Origin: Halisarca cf. caerulea
Taxonomy: Eukaryota > Porifera > Demospongiae > Chondrillida > Halisarcidae
Reading direction: 5' to 3'
Assembly (NCBI GenBank): GCA_963170055.1
Contig: CAUJGJ010000002.1
Coordinates: 47,501-111,500, forward strand
DNA length: 64,000 nucleotides
Every line of letters starts with the position of its first letter. The first letter of the stretch is position 1. Positions 46,153-64,000 of this stretch are shown piece after piece. The notes beneath the pieces are model-generated. The model ran no database searches. It was given only the letters and a program-made list of their open reading frames with translations, and was not told the DNA's origin. A program made the position numbers and the translations under genes.

Positions 46153-48382
46153 TCACAAACAAGACTCGAGCTCGCTTTCTGTATCTTGCTTGGTTCTCTT
46201 TGGAGAAGATGGTTTGGAGCTGTCAGGAGATCTCTTAGCTGGTTGGACACTGTCCAGCTCTTTTTGGGGAGAAGGAATATTCAATGAACAAGTTATGACA
46301 ACAATTCCACATTTCCAACTACAGTGAGCAAGCAGTCAGCAAGTCAGGCCACACCCACTAGCTAATGCCACACCCACCAACTTAATGCACAAGATTATGA
46401 AATGCAACTATTTTTAGCAGCAACAGTCAGTGCCCATACCAAATAGAGATACGATTAGAATTAATTAAGCATGAATGTGAAACCACCCGGTGGAATGCAG
46501 AGATCATGTGAGTTTTACCTTTTTTGGTGGGTGCAAATGCCACATTGTGAGGAAGCTGGAAGCTAACCCTCATCATCAACTTGTTAGGAGCTACGTCCCT
46601 CACTCGATGCACGCTTACAGTGTCTCTAGGAAGTGACGTCCGGAGGGTGTGTTCCACCCGAGATAACACATCCTCAGTGGGTGTGGCTGATTTGGTGAAT
46701 GTATAGCAATGAACAGAGGGCAAGGGGGTGGAGTCCACTAAATGAGGAGGAAGATCCTGCAAAATGCCATTTAATGAATCCAAGAACTCAATAGCACTGG
46801 CAGGCAAGTTCATGATCACATGACTTCCCCTTGACAACAGCAGTGGATCTCTATCAATGAGCTGACAGAATACATCCTTCACAAACTGTCGACCATCTTG
46901 GTTGTATGCAGTCACTAGAGATTGTAGATGATTCAACTTGGCATTCTGGACAAGATACTGGTGGGAGAAGGGGTTAAGGTCATTGGCAAAGACCTTACAT
47001 CCCTTCCTTGCAGCTGGGAGGGCAAAGGGTCCCACACCTGCAAACATGTCAACAACAACCTCATCTCTCTTAAGGAGGGTTGTCAGTCGGTGATGTTCAC
47101 TGTGCAGACGAGAGTTCCAGTAAACTTTGGAGAAGTCAAATTCGAAAATACATCCATTCTCCTTCACCTTAGCTATCATATCATCTTCCCCAGCAAGAAC
47201 CTCCATCTTGAAGAATCGGAAAGAAGAGTCAATGGAGTCCAATTTGTTGACAACCGTTCTAATGTGAGGATGCTTGTCCAGAAGAACTTCCCCTATCAAA
47301 GGAACCACATCATTTGATATTAAAGTGAATTCGAAGGTTAAAACTGACAGCACTTCCTGTTGTATGGCTACAAGAGACAGTTGGAGGGCTACCTGCAGCC
47401 CTGCTTCCCTGACAGGGGACAATTAGCTCAAAACAACAAATCAAACAAAAGTCCCTTTAAAAAATGTTTTGTGTTCTACAAAAGCAGGTATACTACACCC
47501 ATGAGTGGGAGGGAGAGGGGAGGGGGCTAATGTGACGAAGAAACTGGACAAAGTGTATATAATTATGATTCAATAGTGAGAAATGAACCTAATGAAACCA
47601 CATACATACACATCTTGTGACTTAATGATGAGGGAATCAGTACTGAGGCAACCACAAGAGATATCAGGCATCGGTTGTCATGACAACACCTGTATAGGAA
47701 CATACCAATGACTGTCTTGTATTCCAGGATGTCGTCTCGAATGTTGAGATGGGCAATATGGCCGACGGTTTCAAATGCTGTTGGTACTTCTGAGACATTC
47801 GCTGGCAGAACAGACCTCAGTATTGCATTCATTGTAAAGTTTGAGTAAGTGAGAGTGATTTGCTGGGTGGTATGTGATATCCCCTCCTCCTTCATCCACT
47901 GAAGGTCATCTTCTCCAAACAGGTCTTCCTTGGGGTCAGTCTTAGGAGACAGCAAAAGGAGCTTGCTATCCTGTACAAAAAGAGACATTGGAAGTGAACA
48001 AACACATTACAACCAGTCGTCCATGCAGGACGGGAGGAGGGGGGGGGGGGAGGGGTGATACTGCAGGGGTGGACAATCCCTCAACCACATGCTCTCTTGA
48101 AAGAACACTGACAGAGAGTAGTGATGATGTGGCAGGACTTCATACCTTGCCATTGATACGGACATCTATAAACCTCTTGATCCCTGTCTGCTTCAGCAAG
48201 GAGTCTCTAAACCTCCTCGTACACACGGAACACTGTTTAGGAAGCAACTGAAGAGCGGGAACAGTTACATCGTATGCAAAGCACTCCTTTTTGAGCTTCT
48301 TCATTCCTCGCACAGACTCCAATGGAGAGAAACGGTCGCTCATTGTTCTCACAGATGACAGATTGGAAGTCAGTCGCTTCAT
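46153..48382 (-). CDS. TRMT5: TRMT5, tRNA (guanine-37-N1)-methyltransferase
   Basis: TRMT5/Trm5 methylates G37 beside the anticodon using S-adenosylmethionine, in mitochondria and nucleus/cytosol. Minus-strand exons: about 48148-48382 (SPLESVRGMKKLKKECFAYD), about 47710-47970 (with VGHIAHLNIRDDILEYKTVI), about 46518-47316 and a short 3' exon ending at 46153. The SAM-binding motif is VVDMFAGVGPFALPAARKG, followed by FANDLNPFSH. The Trm5 NLP motif is in VIMNLPASAIEFLD, and RVRDVAPNKLMMRVSFQLP is near the end. The start ATG at 48382 gives a Ser/Lys/Arg-rich N-terminus compatible with a mitochondrial presequence. The last exon is inferred: acceptor at CCCCAAAAAG then a Ser/Lys-rich tail ending ESELESCL; an alternative acceptor at 46322 would give a short tail VGNVELLS. 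Confidence 0.93.
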
Positions 48383-48740
48383 AACTTCAGAGAGGGGATT
48401 CCCCAACACCTGCAGGGCTCACGTGAGCTTGTCTGCCAACCAAGCAAAACACGGCGGCTTGCAAACTCCTATCATGGCTGTATTGAGGCTAGAGTGGTAG
48501 CACGAGAGACCGCCAATCCTTACAAGCAAGTGTCACAAGATACACATGCAAATGATAGACGGTCAACGGGTCATTCAGCATACACTTACCAGTATCTCGT
48601 GACCTGATGATTATGCAAATATTCATTACCCGTTGCGTGAAAACCGCGTGCTCCCGTGTCCGTGTATCACAAGCCAGATCGTGTGCTCCCGTTCGTCACT
48701 AGTACTGTTTGAGAGTGTCTTCCACAGCTTCCTGCTAACT
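48383..48740. other. Divergent interval TRMT5/MDH1
   Basis: 358 bp between the two starts, moderately GC-rich, no array. Presumably a bidirectional promoter. Two copies of a CGTGTGCTCCCGT-like segment occur at about 48645 and 48680; their meaning is unknown. Confidence 0.5.
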
Positions 48741-50360
48741 ATGGTAAGCTGCTAGGGGCAGAGGTCTGTGGGTATGTGTATGACGTCCTCCCTCCTCTCA
48801 CACAGTCTTCCCCTTTGCGTGTGTGCATCACCGGTGCTGCTGGTCAAATAGCCTACTCTCTTTTATACTCTGTGGCTCGAGGAGACGTGTTCGGCCCAGA
48901 GCAACCCATTTCTCTTTTGTTGCTAGACATCACCCCGATGATGGGGGTCTTGGAAGGTGTTGTCATGGAACTACAGGATTGCGCGCTTCCTCTCCTGAAA
49001 GGTTACTTTCCCGTACATTTGTAGGATGTCACGTGTCGTGTCCTTCTCTCGGGATGAGCGAGCTAGATAACCCCATGTCGTCCTGTATCGAGGCATAGCA
49101 CATGCTTACACGAGCTCTCACTCCCACAATCAAGTGTGGGCTGTTCATATCCTACAGACTTTACATGCACACTCACTAGGACCCCACGTCCATCAATCTC
49201 TCCACCACACTGGGGCCCCACGCCCATCAATCTCTCCACCACACTGGGACCCCACGCCCATCAATCTCTCCACCACACTGGGACCCAAGTCTTGCTAGTG
49301 ACCTCTGTGACAGTGTGTGTTTGAGCAAAGTGCCAAACAATCTTGTCTTGTCCTTCCAGAGGTGGTCCCCACAGATGATGTGGCTACAGCGTTTGCTGGT
49401 ATTGATGTGTGTGTTATGGTGGGTGCCATGCCCAGGCGAGAGGGGATGGAGAGGAAGGACCTTCTGAAGGCAAATGCAAAGATCTTTGAGACTCAAGGCA
49501 AGGCTCTGGATCAGTTTGCCAAGAAAACAGTGAAGGTGGGCTTTTGGTAGAAATCCAAGCAGTAGTAATTTTTTGTTTGAGTTCATGTTTATTGTGTTTA
49601 AATAGGTTCTTGTTGTGGGGAACCCAGCCAACACAAACTGCCTCCTCTGCCAGAAGTCAGCCCCGTCCATCCCAACTGAGAACTTCTCCTGTCTCACTCG
49701 TTTGGACCAGAACAGGGCTCAGGCTCAAATAGCTGCTCGGTTGGGGGTGAAACCACAGGCAGTGCGCAACATCACCATCTGGGGTAACCACTCATCAACA
49801 CAGTTTCCTGATGTGGCCCACGCATATGTGGTTGGGGAGGATGGGCAAAAAACCCCAGTTGGTTCAGCTGTCAAGGATGATGCTTGGCTTCAGGGTGATT
49901 TCATAACTGTGAGTTCTCTTTGCCAATGAAGTAAACAGTGTGTACAGTGAATGAGATGTGGTTGACTGTAGACGGTTCAAAAACGCGGAGCAGCTGTTAT
50001 TGCCAAGAGGAAGCTGTCATCAGCCATGTCTGCTGCAAAGGCAATTGTTGATCATCTGAAGAGCTGGTGGTTTGGCACTCCTGAGGTTAGCTTCCGATCG
50101 GGTCATGTGACCAGATCATGTGACTTCCAAATCACTTTTTGCAGGGAGAGTGGGTGTCCATGGGTGTCTTGTCGGATGGTTCATATGGGATTGAAAAGGG
50201 AGTGGTCTACTCCTTCCCAGTCAAGATCAGCCAGAGTGGATCATGGGAGATTGTGCAAGGGCTGGAGATAAGTGACTTTGCTAGGACCAAAATGGAGGCA
50301 ACGGCCAAGGAGCTTTGTGAGGAGAAAGACACTGCTGTGGCATTCCTCAGTGGGAAGTGA
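48741..50360 (+). CDS. MDH1: Cytosolic malate dehydrogenase (MDH1) with readthrough-type stop context
   Basis: MDH1 interconverts malate and oxaloacetate with NAD. The first exon contributes only the ATG (48741-48743, donor GTAAGC). The next starts at about 48806 with [20 protein letters not shown], and then exons near 49361-49534, 49606-49909, 49973-50083 and 50145-50360. Seen: NAD-binding [27 protein letters not shown], the substrate-binding Arg motif [31 protein letters not shown], the catalytic-Asp region [14 protein letters not shown], the catalytic His in [33 protein letters not shown], and the C-terminus AVAFLSGK. Length is about 333 residues, as in animals. The stop is TGA CTA G, the high-efficiency readthrough context known from vertebrate MDH1; six sense codons (CTA GCA CGA GGG AAC TTG) follow before TAA at 50379. 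Intron 49007-49360 carries a short minisatellite. Confidence 0.96.
49175..49290. repeat. Short minisatellite, MDH1 intron
   Basis: Three to four copies of about 33 bp (ccccacgcccatcaatctct + ccaccacactggg). Confidence 0.88.
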
Positions 50361-50381
50361 CTAGCACGAGGGAACTTGTAA
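50358..50381 (+). promoter_or_regulatory. UGA CUA G stop-codon readthrough motif of MDH1
   Basis: Stop TGA (50358-50360) is followed by CTAG, then GCA CGA GGG AAC TTG and an in-frame TAA (50379-50381). UGA CUAG is the established strong readthrough context in animals and is used by mammalian MDH1 to make a peroxisomal form. The extension here ends G-N-L, which is not a standard peroxisomal tripeptide. Confidence 0.65.
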
Positions 50382-50771
50382 CATTTGAAAACAGATGTTA
50401 GTGCCGTGCGCCGTGATTTAGACTTGCTGTTCAATTATCTTTGAAAACATGCATTTAATAATTATAATATATATGCTATGGTGTGATGTAGCAATCACCT
50501 CCAATCATGCCAGCACTTGACAAAGATAAGCACACCCCTGGAACAAGACAACTTGTTCGAGACTCTCGAGCCTTTCTGGTCACACTAATTGCCAAAGTGT
50601 AACTTATCACTTTGGCTTGCCTTAGGCCAAACTACATGTTCAGAAGTCTCTTTCCAAGCATTGAACAAATCCCACATCACAAGATAATGAGTTTGCAGGC
50701 GTACAACACTAACAGTGATCATCCAATAATGTGTATTAATATACCAATGTACAAATACAACAATCAATCAA
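50361..50771. other. Convergent interval MDH1/MCCC2
   Basis: 411 bp, AT-rich, holding both 3' UTRs. No array or RNA gene seen. Confidence 0.55.
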
Positions 50772-52556
50772 TTACATTCGGAAAACCCCAAACTTCGTCT
50801 CAGGAACAGGTTTGTTGAGTGAGGCAGAGATGCACATGGACAGGACCTTGCGTGTGTCCACGGGATCAATAACACCGTCATCCCATAGACGAGCACTGGA
50901 GTAGTAGGCGTGGCCCTCATGCTCATATTTCTCAATTATTGGTTGTTTCATCTTTTGAATCATTTCCTCTGTCACTTCCTGCCCGGCCTTCTTCATCTTC
51001 AACACTTGTAGGTCTGTCATAACTCCTGCTGCTTGCTCCCCGCCCATCACTGATATGCGTGCATTAGGCCACATAAACAGGAAACGAGGACTGTAGGCCC
51101 GCCCACACATCCCATAGTTTCCTGCCCCAAAACTTCCTCCAATGATAACAGTAAACTTTGGTACTTGAGCACATGCCACAGCAGTCACCATCTTGGCCCC
51201 ATTCTTCGCGATGCCTCCATGTTCTGCCTCCTTCCCAACCACAAATCCTGTGGTGTTCTGAAGGAAGATCAGAGGGATCTTCCGCTGACAGCACAGCTCA
51301 ATGAAGTGAGTTGCCTTCAAAGCAGACTCAGAGTTTAGGATGCCATTGTTGGCCACAATGCCAATGGGGTAACCATGGAGACGGGCAAATCCTGTGACGA
51401 GAGGTACACCATAGAGCTGCTTGAACTCAGTGAACCTGCTGCCATCCACCAGTCTCCCGATCACCTCATGCACATCGTACGGCTTCCTGGCATTGGCCTG
51501 GATGATCCCATAGATGTCCTCCGGCGGATAGAGGGGGTCCTCCGGTGGTAGGACTGTGGTCTCTATGTGTTTGCGGTAGTTGAGGTTGCTGACAATCTGT
51601 CTGCTGATGTGAAGGGCGTGGTCATCATTGATGGCATAGTGGTCTGCCACACCCGATATCCGGCAATGTACATCTGCTCCACCCAAATCTTCGGCAGTGA
51701 TGACTTCATTGGTAGCTGCTCGCACAAGAGGAGGACCTGCGAGGAAGATAGTCCCTTGCTGTTTGACAATGACACTCTCGTCTGCCATTGCCGGTACATA
51801 CGCACCACCAGCTGTACACGATCCCATGACAACTGCAATTTGGGGAATCCCCATCGACGACATTGTGGCCTGGTTGTAGAAGATCCTTCCAAAGTGGTCT
51901 CTGTCGGGAAATACATTGTCCTGAAGGGCCAGCATGGCTCCTCCAGAATCTACAAGATAGATACATGGCAAGTGGTTCTCTTTGGCTATCTCTTGTGCTC
52001 GGACATGTTTCTTTACAGTGATTGGGTAGTAAGTACCACCTTTGACAGTTGCGTCGTTAGCAATCACCATGCACTCTGTACCCGCCACACGACCAATCCC
52101 GGTGAGAATACCAGCTGCAGGGATGACCTCTTCCTTGTACATCTCGTGGCCAGCAAGCTGAGACAACTCCAGGAAAGGAGAGCCAGGGTCGAGGAGATTT
52201 GTGATGCGGTCACGGACAAGAAGCTTGTTCCTCGAGACGTGCCTCTGACGGTCTACCTCACTTCCACCTTGCTCGATTCGTGACACGGTTCTCTTCAAGT
52301 CCTCCACGGATGCTTTCATACTGGCAATGTTTGCTTTTACTTCTTCTGTCATCTCCAAAGGAGTACCAATGCGTTGAGATGAGCCTTCATCGTGGTATAA
52401 TCGCGAGGACCACATTGACTTTGACTCACACGACCTGAAGATCCTTCCTGCATTGCGGCCAAGGCGGAAAACTCTGCAGGCGGCCATATTTCTAGTAATA
52501 GCATTCATAGCTCTGGGCGTTCTGGTCGGTCTCGCTGTACGACCACAAGATGACAT
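50772..52556 (-). CDS. MCCC2: MCCC2, beta subunit of 3-methylcrotonyl-CoA carboxylase, intronless
   Basis: The carboxyltransferase subunit acts in mitochondrial leucine breakdown, moving carboxyl from biotin on MCCC1 to 3-methylcrotonyl-CoA. One uninterrupted frame of 594 codons (human MCCC2 is 563 residues). Seen: the N-terminal basic, Arg-rich presequence-like stretch ([18 protein letters not shown]), [24 protein letters not shown] start of the first crotonase-fold half, [56 protein letters not shown], the second half [20 protein letters not shown] and [20 protein letters not shown], then [19 protein letters not shown]. The N-terminus [17 protein letters not shown] is typical of MCCC2 and separates it from PCCB. 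Starts at 52556, or more likely 52508 ([12 protein letters not shown]). Lack of introns contrasts with all neighbours except the forkhead gene. Confidence 0.96.
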   Translation of the reverse strand: MSSCGRTARPTRTPRAMNAITRNMAACRVFRLGRNAGRIFRSCESKSMWSSRLYHDEGSSQRIGTPLEMTEEVKANIASMKASVEDLKRTVSRIEQGGSEVDRQRHVSRNKLLVRDRITNLLDPGSPFLELSQLAGHEMYKEEVIPAAGILTGIGRVAGTECMVIANDATVKGGTYYPITVKKHVRAQEIAKENHLPCIYLVDSGGAMLALQDNVFPDRDHFGRIFYNQATMSSMGIPQIAVVMGSCTAGGAYVPAMADESVIVKQQGTIFLAGPPLVRAATNEVITAEDLGGADVHCRISGVADHYAINDDHALHISRQIVSNLNYRKHIETTVLPPEDPLYPPEDIYGIIQANARKPYDVHEVIGRLVDGSRFTEFKQLYGVPLVTGFARLHGYPIGIVANNGILNSESALKATHFIELCCQRKIPLIFLQNTTGFVVGKEAEHGGIAKNGAKMVTAVACAQVPKFTVIIGGSFGAGNYGMCGRAYSPRFLFMWPNARISVMGGEQAAGVMTDLQVLKMKKAGQEVTEEMIQKMKQPIIEKYEHEGHAYYSSARLWDDGVIDPVDTRKVLSMCISASLNKPVPETKFGVFRM

Positions 52557-52991
52557 TCATGGAAGAGATTGTTTTCCGGAGTGTTATCCGGCGTCTTCCT
52601 CGTCCTGGAACTGATCCTGTGACCAATGGAGTCCAAGCCGGCAGGCGGCCAAGATGACATTGGGGCTTATAATGACCTTACAAACGCAAAACAACACAGG
52701 CAGGGCTTAAACCATCTGAATCTATCAGATTTGAAAATCAGGCGAAATCCCCCCTTTGATTTCGACTTGTATGTTCATAGAGCATTCCCAGCCTCTTGCC
52801 TTTGACGTTTCTTATGAATGGAAAGGGAGTAATCTAAAATAAAGGTCGCGTTTGGTGAAAAATTCCCGCCATTCGCGTGAGTGGATCGTAACCTCAGATT
52901 CAGTTTGTGGACGGTTCGTATCGACCATCTGGGCATAAACCCCTTCGTTACCGGATTGGAATTGGGTATTTGCTGAGATTTATTACCAACG
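52557..52991. promoter_or_regulatory. Divergent interval MCCC2/INO80 with an E2F-like site
   Basis: 435 bp between the two ATGs. TTCCCGCC at 52863-52870 fits the E2F consensus. No TATA box and no array. Confidence 0.4.
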
Positions 52992-61850
<8,859 letters not shown>

Positions 61851-61885
61851 TAAAATGAAAATGGGAATGGGAATATCGTCGAAAT
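61851..61885 (+). other. 35-bp junction between INO80 stop and ADA2 start
   Basis: Only 35 bp separate the INO80 stop from the next same-strand ATG. The interval has three ATGs (61856, 61862, 61868) in one frame that is not the ADA2 frame, and no AATAAA. Confidence 0.75.
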
Positions 61886-62742
61886 ATGTCCGACCAAGGA
61901 GGAGGCAATCCCGATCAGAGATACCACTGTGCCAACTGCTGCCGGGACATTACTTTGAGGCTGAAGTGCTCAGAGTGTTTGAGTACAGACCTGTGTCTCG
62001 AGGTAAGAATAACTGACGGATAAGACTTTGAATTGTACGATCTTGAGATTGCCCCCCCCCCCCCTAGTGTTTCTCGAGGGGGACGGAGATTGGGGAGCAT
62101 CGAAGGACTCATAACTACCAAGTGATAGTGAGTTCTTTCGTCGTTGCTCCAACCTTCACGATGTAATAACATGGGCGTATCGTATCTCAGGACGACGGTA
62201 GCTTTTCTCTGCTCACCGACGAGTGGGGAGCAATAGAGGAAGTGTTACTTCTGGATGCTGTGGAACAAGAAGGGTTAGGCAACTGGTAGGTACGCGTACG
62301 CGTGGTTTGTTGCTGTAGTGAAGAACCTTTGCATGTGGCGTACAGGGAGGACGTGGGTAGGCATGTTACGACCAAGTCCACTAAAGAGATCAAAGACTAC
62401 TACAACGACATGTATGTGAACAGTGTCATCGGAGAAGGGTCTATCAGAGCCAACCCTCATCAGAGCCATCTTGAAAGGCATGGGGGGCGTGGTGAGTAAC
62501 AAAAAGAGATCCATCTATCTTATGCTCTTGTTATGCTCTCATTTGTTGTGTGCTTTGTTTCTTGATGTGTGTAGTTGCTCCTAAGCCCCCCGAACATCCA
62601 CCAGTACAAATAGACCAGTCGGAACAAAGTGAATTAGGGTATCTCCCCAAAAGGGATGATTTTGAGCAGGAATTCTTACAAAACAGTGAAAAGATGATAT
62701 GTAATTTGACAGTTCTTTCAAATGAAGACCAAACAATCACAG
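61886..62742 (+). CDS. TADA2B: ADA2/TADA2B-like SAGA adaptor, N-terminal five exons (3' part outside window)
   Basis: ADA2 proteins link the GCN5 acetyltransferase to its substrate in SAGA/ATAC complexes. Exons 61886-62002, 62068-62127, 62191-62285, 62346-62491 and 62575-62742. The ZZ zinc finger is YHCANCCRDITLRLKCSEC, followed by CFSRGTEIGEHRRTHNYQV. A SANT/Myb domain follows: AIEEVLLLDAVEQEGLGNWE, then EIKDYYNDMYVNSVIGEGSI. SELGYLPKRDDFEQEF matches TADA2B (QLGYMPLRDDYEIEY), which has this segment after the SANT domain. The SANT region is less typical than usual (WGAIEE where W-T-x-R-E-E is common). The fifth exon ends at CACAG/GTTTGT, and the following intron runs to the window end. TADA2B is preferred over TADA2A on the YLPKRDD block. 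Confidence 0.88.
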
Positions 62743-62744
62743 GT

Positions 62745-63292
62745 TTGTGTGTAGTGTGCGTACTTGTGGTAGTGTGTGTAGTGTGCGTGCTTGTGGTAGT
62801 GTGTGTAGTGTGTGTGCTTGTGGTAGTGTGTGTAGTGTGTGTGCTTGTGGTAGTGTGTGTAGTGTGTGTGCTTGTGGTAGTGTGTGTAGTGTGCGTGCTT
62901 GTGGTAGTGTGTGTAGTGTGTGTGCTTGTGGTAGTGTGTGTAGCATGTGTGCTTGTGGTAGTGTGTGTAGTGTGTGTGCTTGTGGTAGTGTGTGTAGTGT
63001 GTGTGCTTGTGGTAGTGTGTGTAGCATGTGTGCTTGTGGTAGTGTGTGTAGTGTGTGTGCTTGTGGTAGTGTGTGTAGTGTGTGTGCTTGTGGTAGTGTG
63101 TGTAGTGTGTGTGCTTGTGGTAGTGTGTGTAGTGTGTGTGCTTGTGGTAGTGTGTGTAGTGTGTGTGCTTGTGGTAGTGTGTGTAGTGTGTATGCTTGTG
63201 GTAGTGTGTGTAGTATATGTGCTTGTGGTAGTGTGTGTAGTGTGTGTGCTTGTGGTAGTGTGTGTAGCGTGTGTGCTTGTGGTACAGGCCCG
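62745..63292. repeat. 27-bp minisatellite, ADA2-like intron
   Basis: About 20 copies of tgtgtagtgtgtgtgcttgt + ggtagtg. It is open in all three frames on both strands because 27 is a multiple of three and the unit lacks stops; the 180-258 codon frames are artefacts. Confidence 0.93.
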
Positions 63293-63587
63293 TAGCAAGC
63301 TTCAAAAAACTGGTCTGGCCATTTAATTATCACTGATGACATCATAAAATTCATTCGTACCTTTCTATGAATAATTTACCCAGGTCACATGCAACTAGAG
63401 TATAATTATTCAAAATGGTCAGCATTCTTCAGCTTGCATCTGTAGCGCCAGCACTTTGGTGCAAAACCTTTCAAATCATGATATTTAAAGTTTATTTTCT
63501 GCCATTGAAGGTCCAATTCACTAGGAAGAGAAACAATAGGTAGAGTAACCTAAGGTAAAATGACCATTTTGCCATACCGTACTTGTT

Positions 63588-63706
63588 CCAATTAGCGCGC
63601 CTCTCTAATGATGGCCCCCCTTTGACTCAAAGATAATATTTTTCGTTCTAAAGAAGACCCTCCCAGACAAGGAATTTATTTTTTGGGGGCACTTAGTAAT
63701 TGGAAT
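63588..63706. mobile_element. Possible MITE with TTCCAATTA termini
   Basis: Begins TTCCAATTAGCGCGCC...GGCCCCCC and ends GGGGGCACTTAGTAATTGGAA, an imperfect inverted repeat of about 20-25 bp. A related end (ATTACTAAGCGCCCTTCTAATGA) is at the window edge. Confidence 0.45.
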
Positions 63707-63862
63707 CCTCCTGACGGTGAACTGCAGTAACGGCATACAAGTGGTGGGTGTTGGCTAAATCCCTGTCACAATCGAACATCTCTTCATTTCAAGGCTCCCA
63801 TCTGTCTTTGTGGACCATAATAACCGTGCAAAACATAATCTACCTCCCACATGTGGACTCGA

Positions 63863-63934
63863 CTAGTCTTGTACCCAGACCCACTTCCGGCCTAATAAAA
63901 TGGCGGGCGGAAGTGGGTCTGGGTACGAGACTAG
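63863..63934. mobile_element. 72-bp near-perfect palindromic MITE
   Basis: Arms CTAGTCTTGTACCCAGACCC... and ...GGGTCTGGGTACGAGACTAG pair over about 30 bp with one mismatch, around a loop containing AATAAA. A half copy at 29738-29787 shares the right arm and loop. Confidence 0.8.
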
Positions 63935-64000
63935 GACTCTACGGGCCGCCATTTGATATTGATCGAAAATCATTCTAATTACTAAGCGCCCTTCTAATGA

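Larger units (their letters stand above)
62743..64000 (+). other. Intron of the ADA2-like gene (incomplete)
   Basis: Starts with a 540-bp minisatellite and continues with unique and MITE-like sequence. No further ADA2 exon is recognised before the window end. Confidence 0.6.

Noticed and set aside
48420..48480. Upstream TRMT5 exon starting ATGATAGGAGTTTGC
   Set aside because: It would need a 13-bp intron and otherwise runs into a stop; the ATG at 48382 gives the conserved start region.
62531..63326. Frames of 180-258 codons on both strands made of short peptide repeats
   Set aside because: A 27-bp stop-free minisatellite is open in every frame; only the first 190 bp (ADA2 exon) is coding.

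Overview
The window is nuclear DNA from an intron-rich, very compact animal genome. Every gene recognised is a conserved metazoan family (presenilin, claspin, NEMF, RalGAP-alpha, INO80, a forkhead factor, a RING/PDZ ligase). Introns with GT-AG borders are mostly 45-90 bp, and only about 3.3 kb (roughly 5 percent) lies between stop and start codons. Protein-level matches to animals, the compactness and the mixed repeat content fit a non-bilaterian animal such as a sponge. That placement is an inference, not something the sequence proves.

Layout, left to right: 3' end of an acetyl-CoA synthetase (+); PNO1 (-); presenilin (+), sharing a 47-bp head-to-head interval with PNO1; NEMF/Rqc2 (-, 7.0-14.8 kb); PPP4R2 (+, 15.1-19.2 kb); a PDZRN-like RING/PDZ protein (-, 19.4-21.9 kb); claspin (+, 22.1-28.3 kb), divergent from it; RalGAP alpha subunit (+, 28.4-44.4 kb); an intronless FoxG-like forkhead gene (+, 44.8-45.7 kb); TRMT5 (-, 46.2-48.4 kb); cytosolic malate dehydrogenase MDH1 (+, 48.7-50.4 kb); intronless MCCC2 (-, 50.8-52.6 kb); INO80 ATPase (+, 53.0-61.9 kb); and the 5' exons of an ADA2/TADA2B-like gene (+) that starts 35 bp after the INO80 stop and runs out of the window.

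Most longer introns are filled with tandem repeats, each with its own unit: CA/TG microsatellites, 14-70 bp minisatellites, higher-order repeats of 159 and 347 bp, and homopyrimidine tracts of several hundred bp. Four genes also carry in-frame coding minisatellites rich in acidic residues (NEMF, PPP4R2, claspin, RALGAPA). A few small DNA transposon-like elements are visible.

The genes do not form one pathway. Themes are housekeeping (ribosome biogenesis and quality control, tRNA modification, central metabolism), replication checkpoint and chromatin (claspin, PPP4R2, INO80, ADA2) and signalling (presenilin, RalGAP). The strongest leads are: the MDH1 stop codon in the exact UGA-CUA-G readthrough context; the 35-bp INO80-ADA2 junction; the two very short divergent promoters with clean E-box and CRE/E2F sites; conserved linkage with human 14q and the PPP4R2-PDZRN3 pair; a tandem array of AG/GTGAG ratchet-like sites in RALGAPA; and a Tyr-to-Trp change next to a presenilin catalytic Asp.
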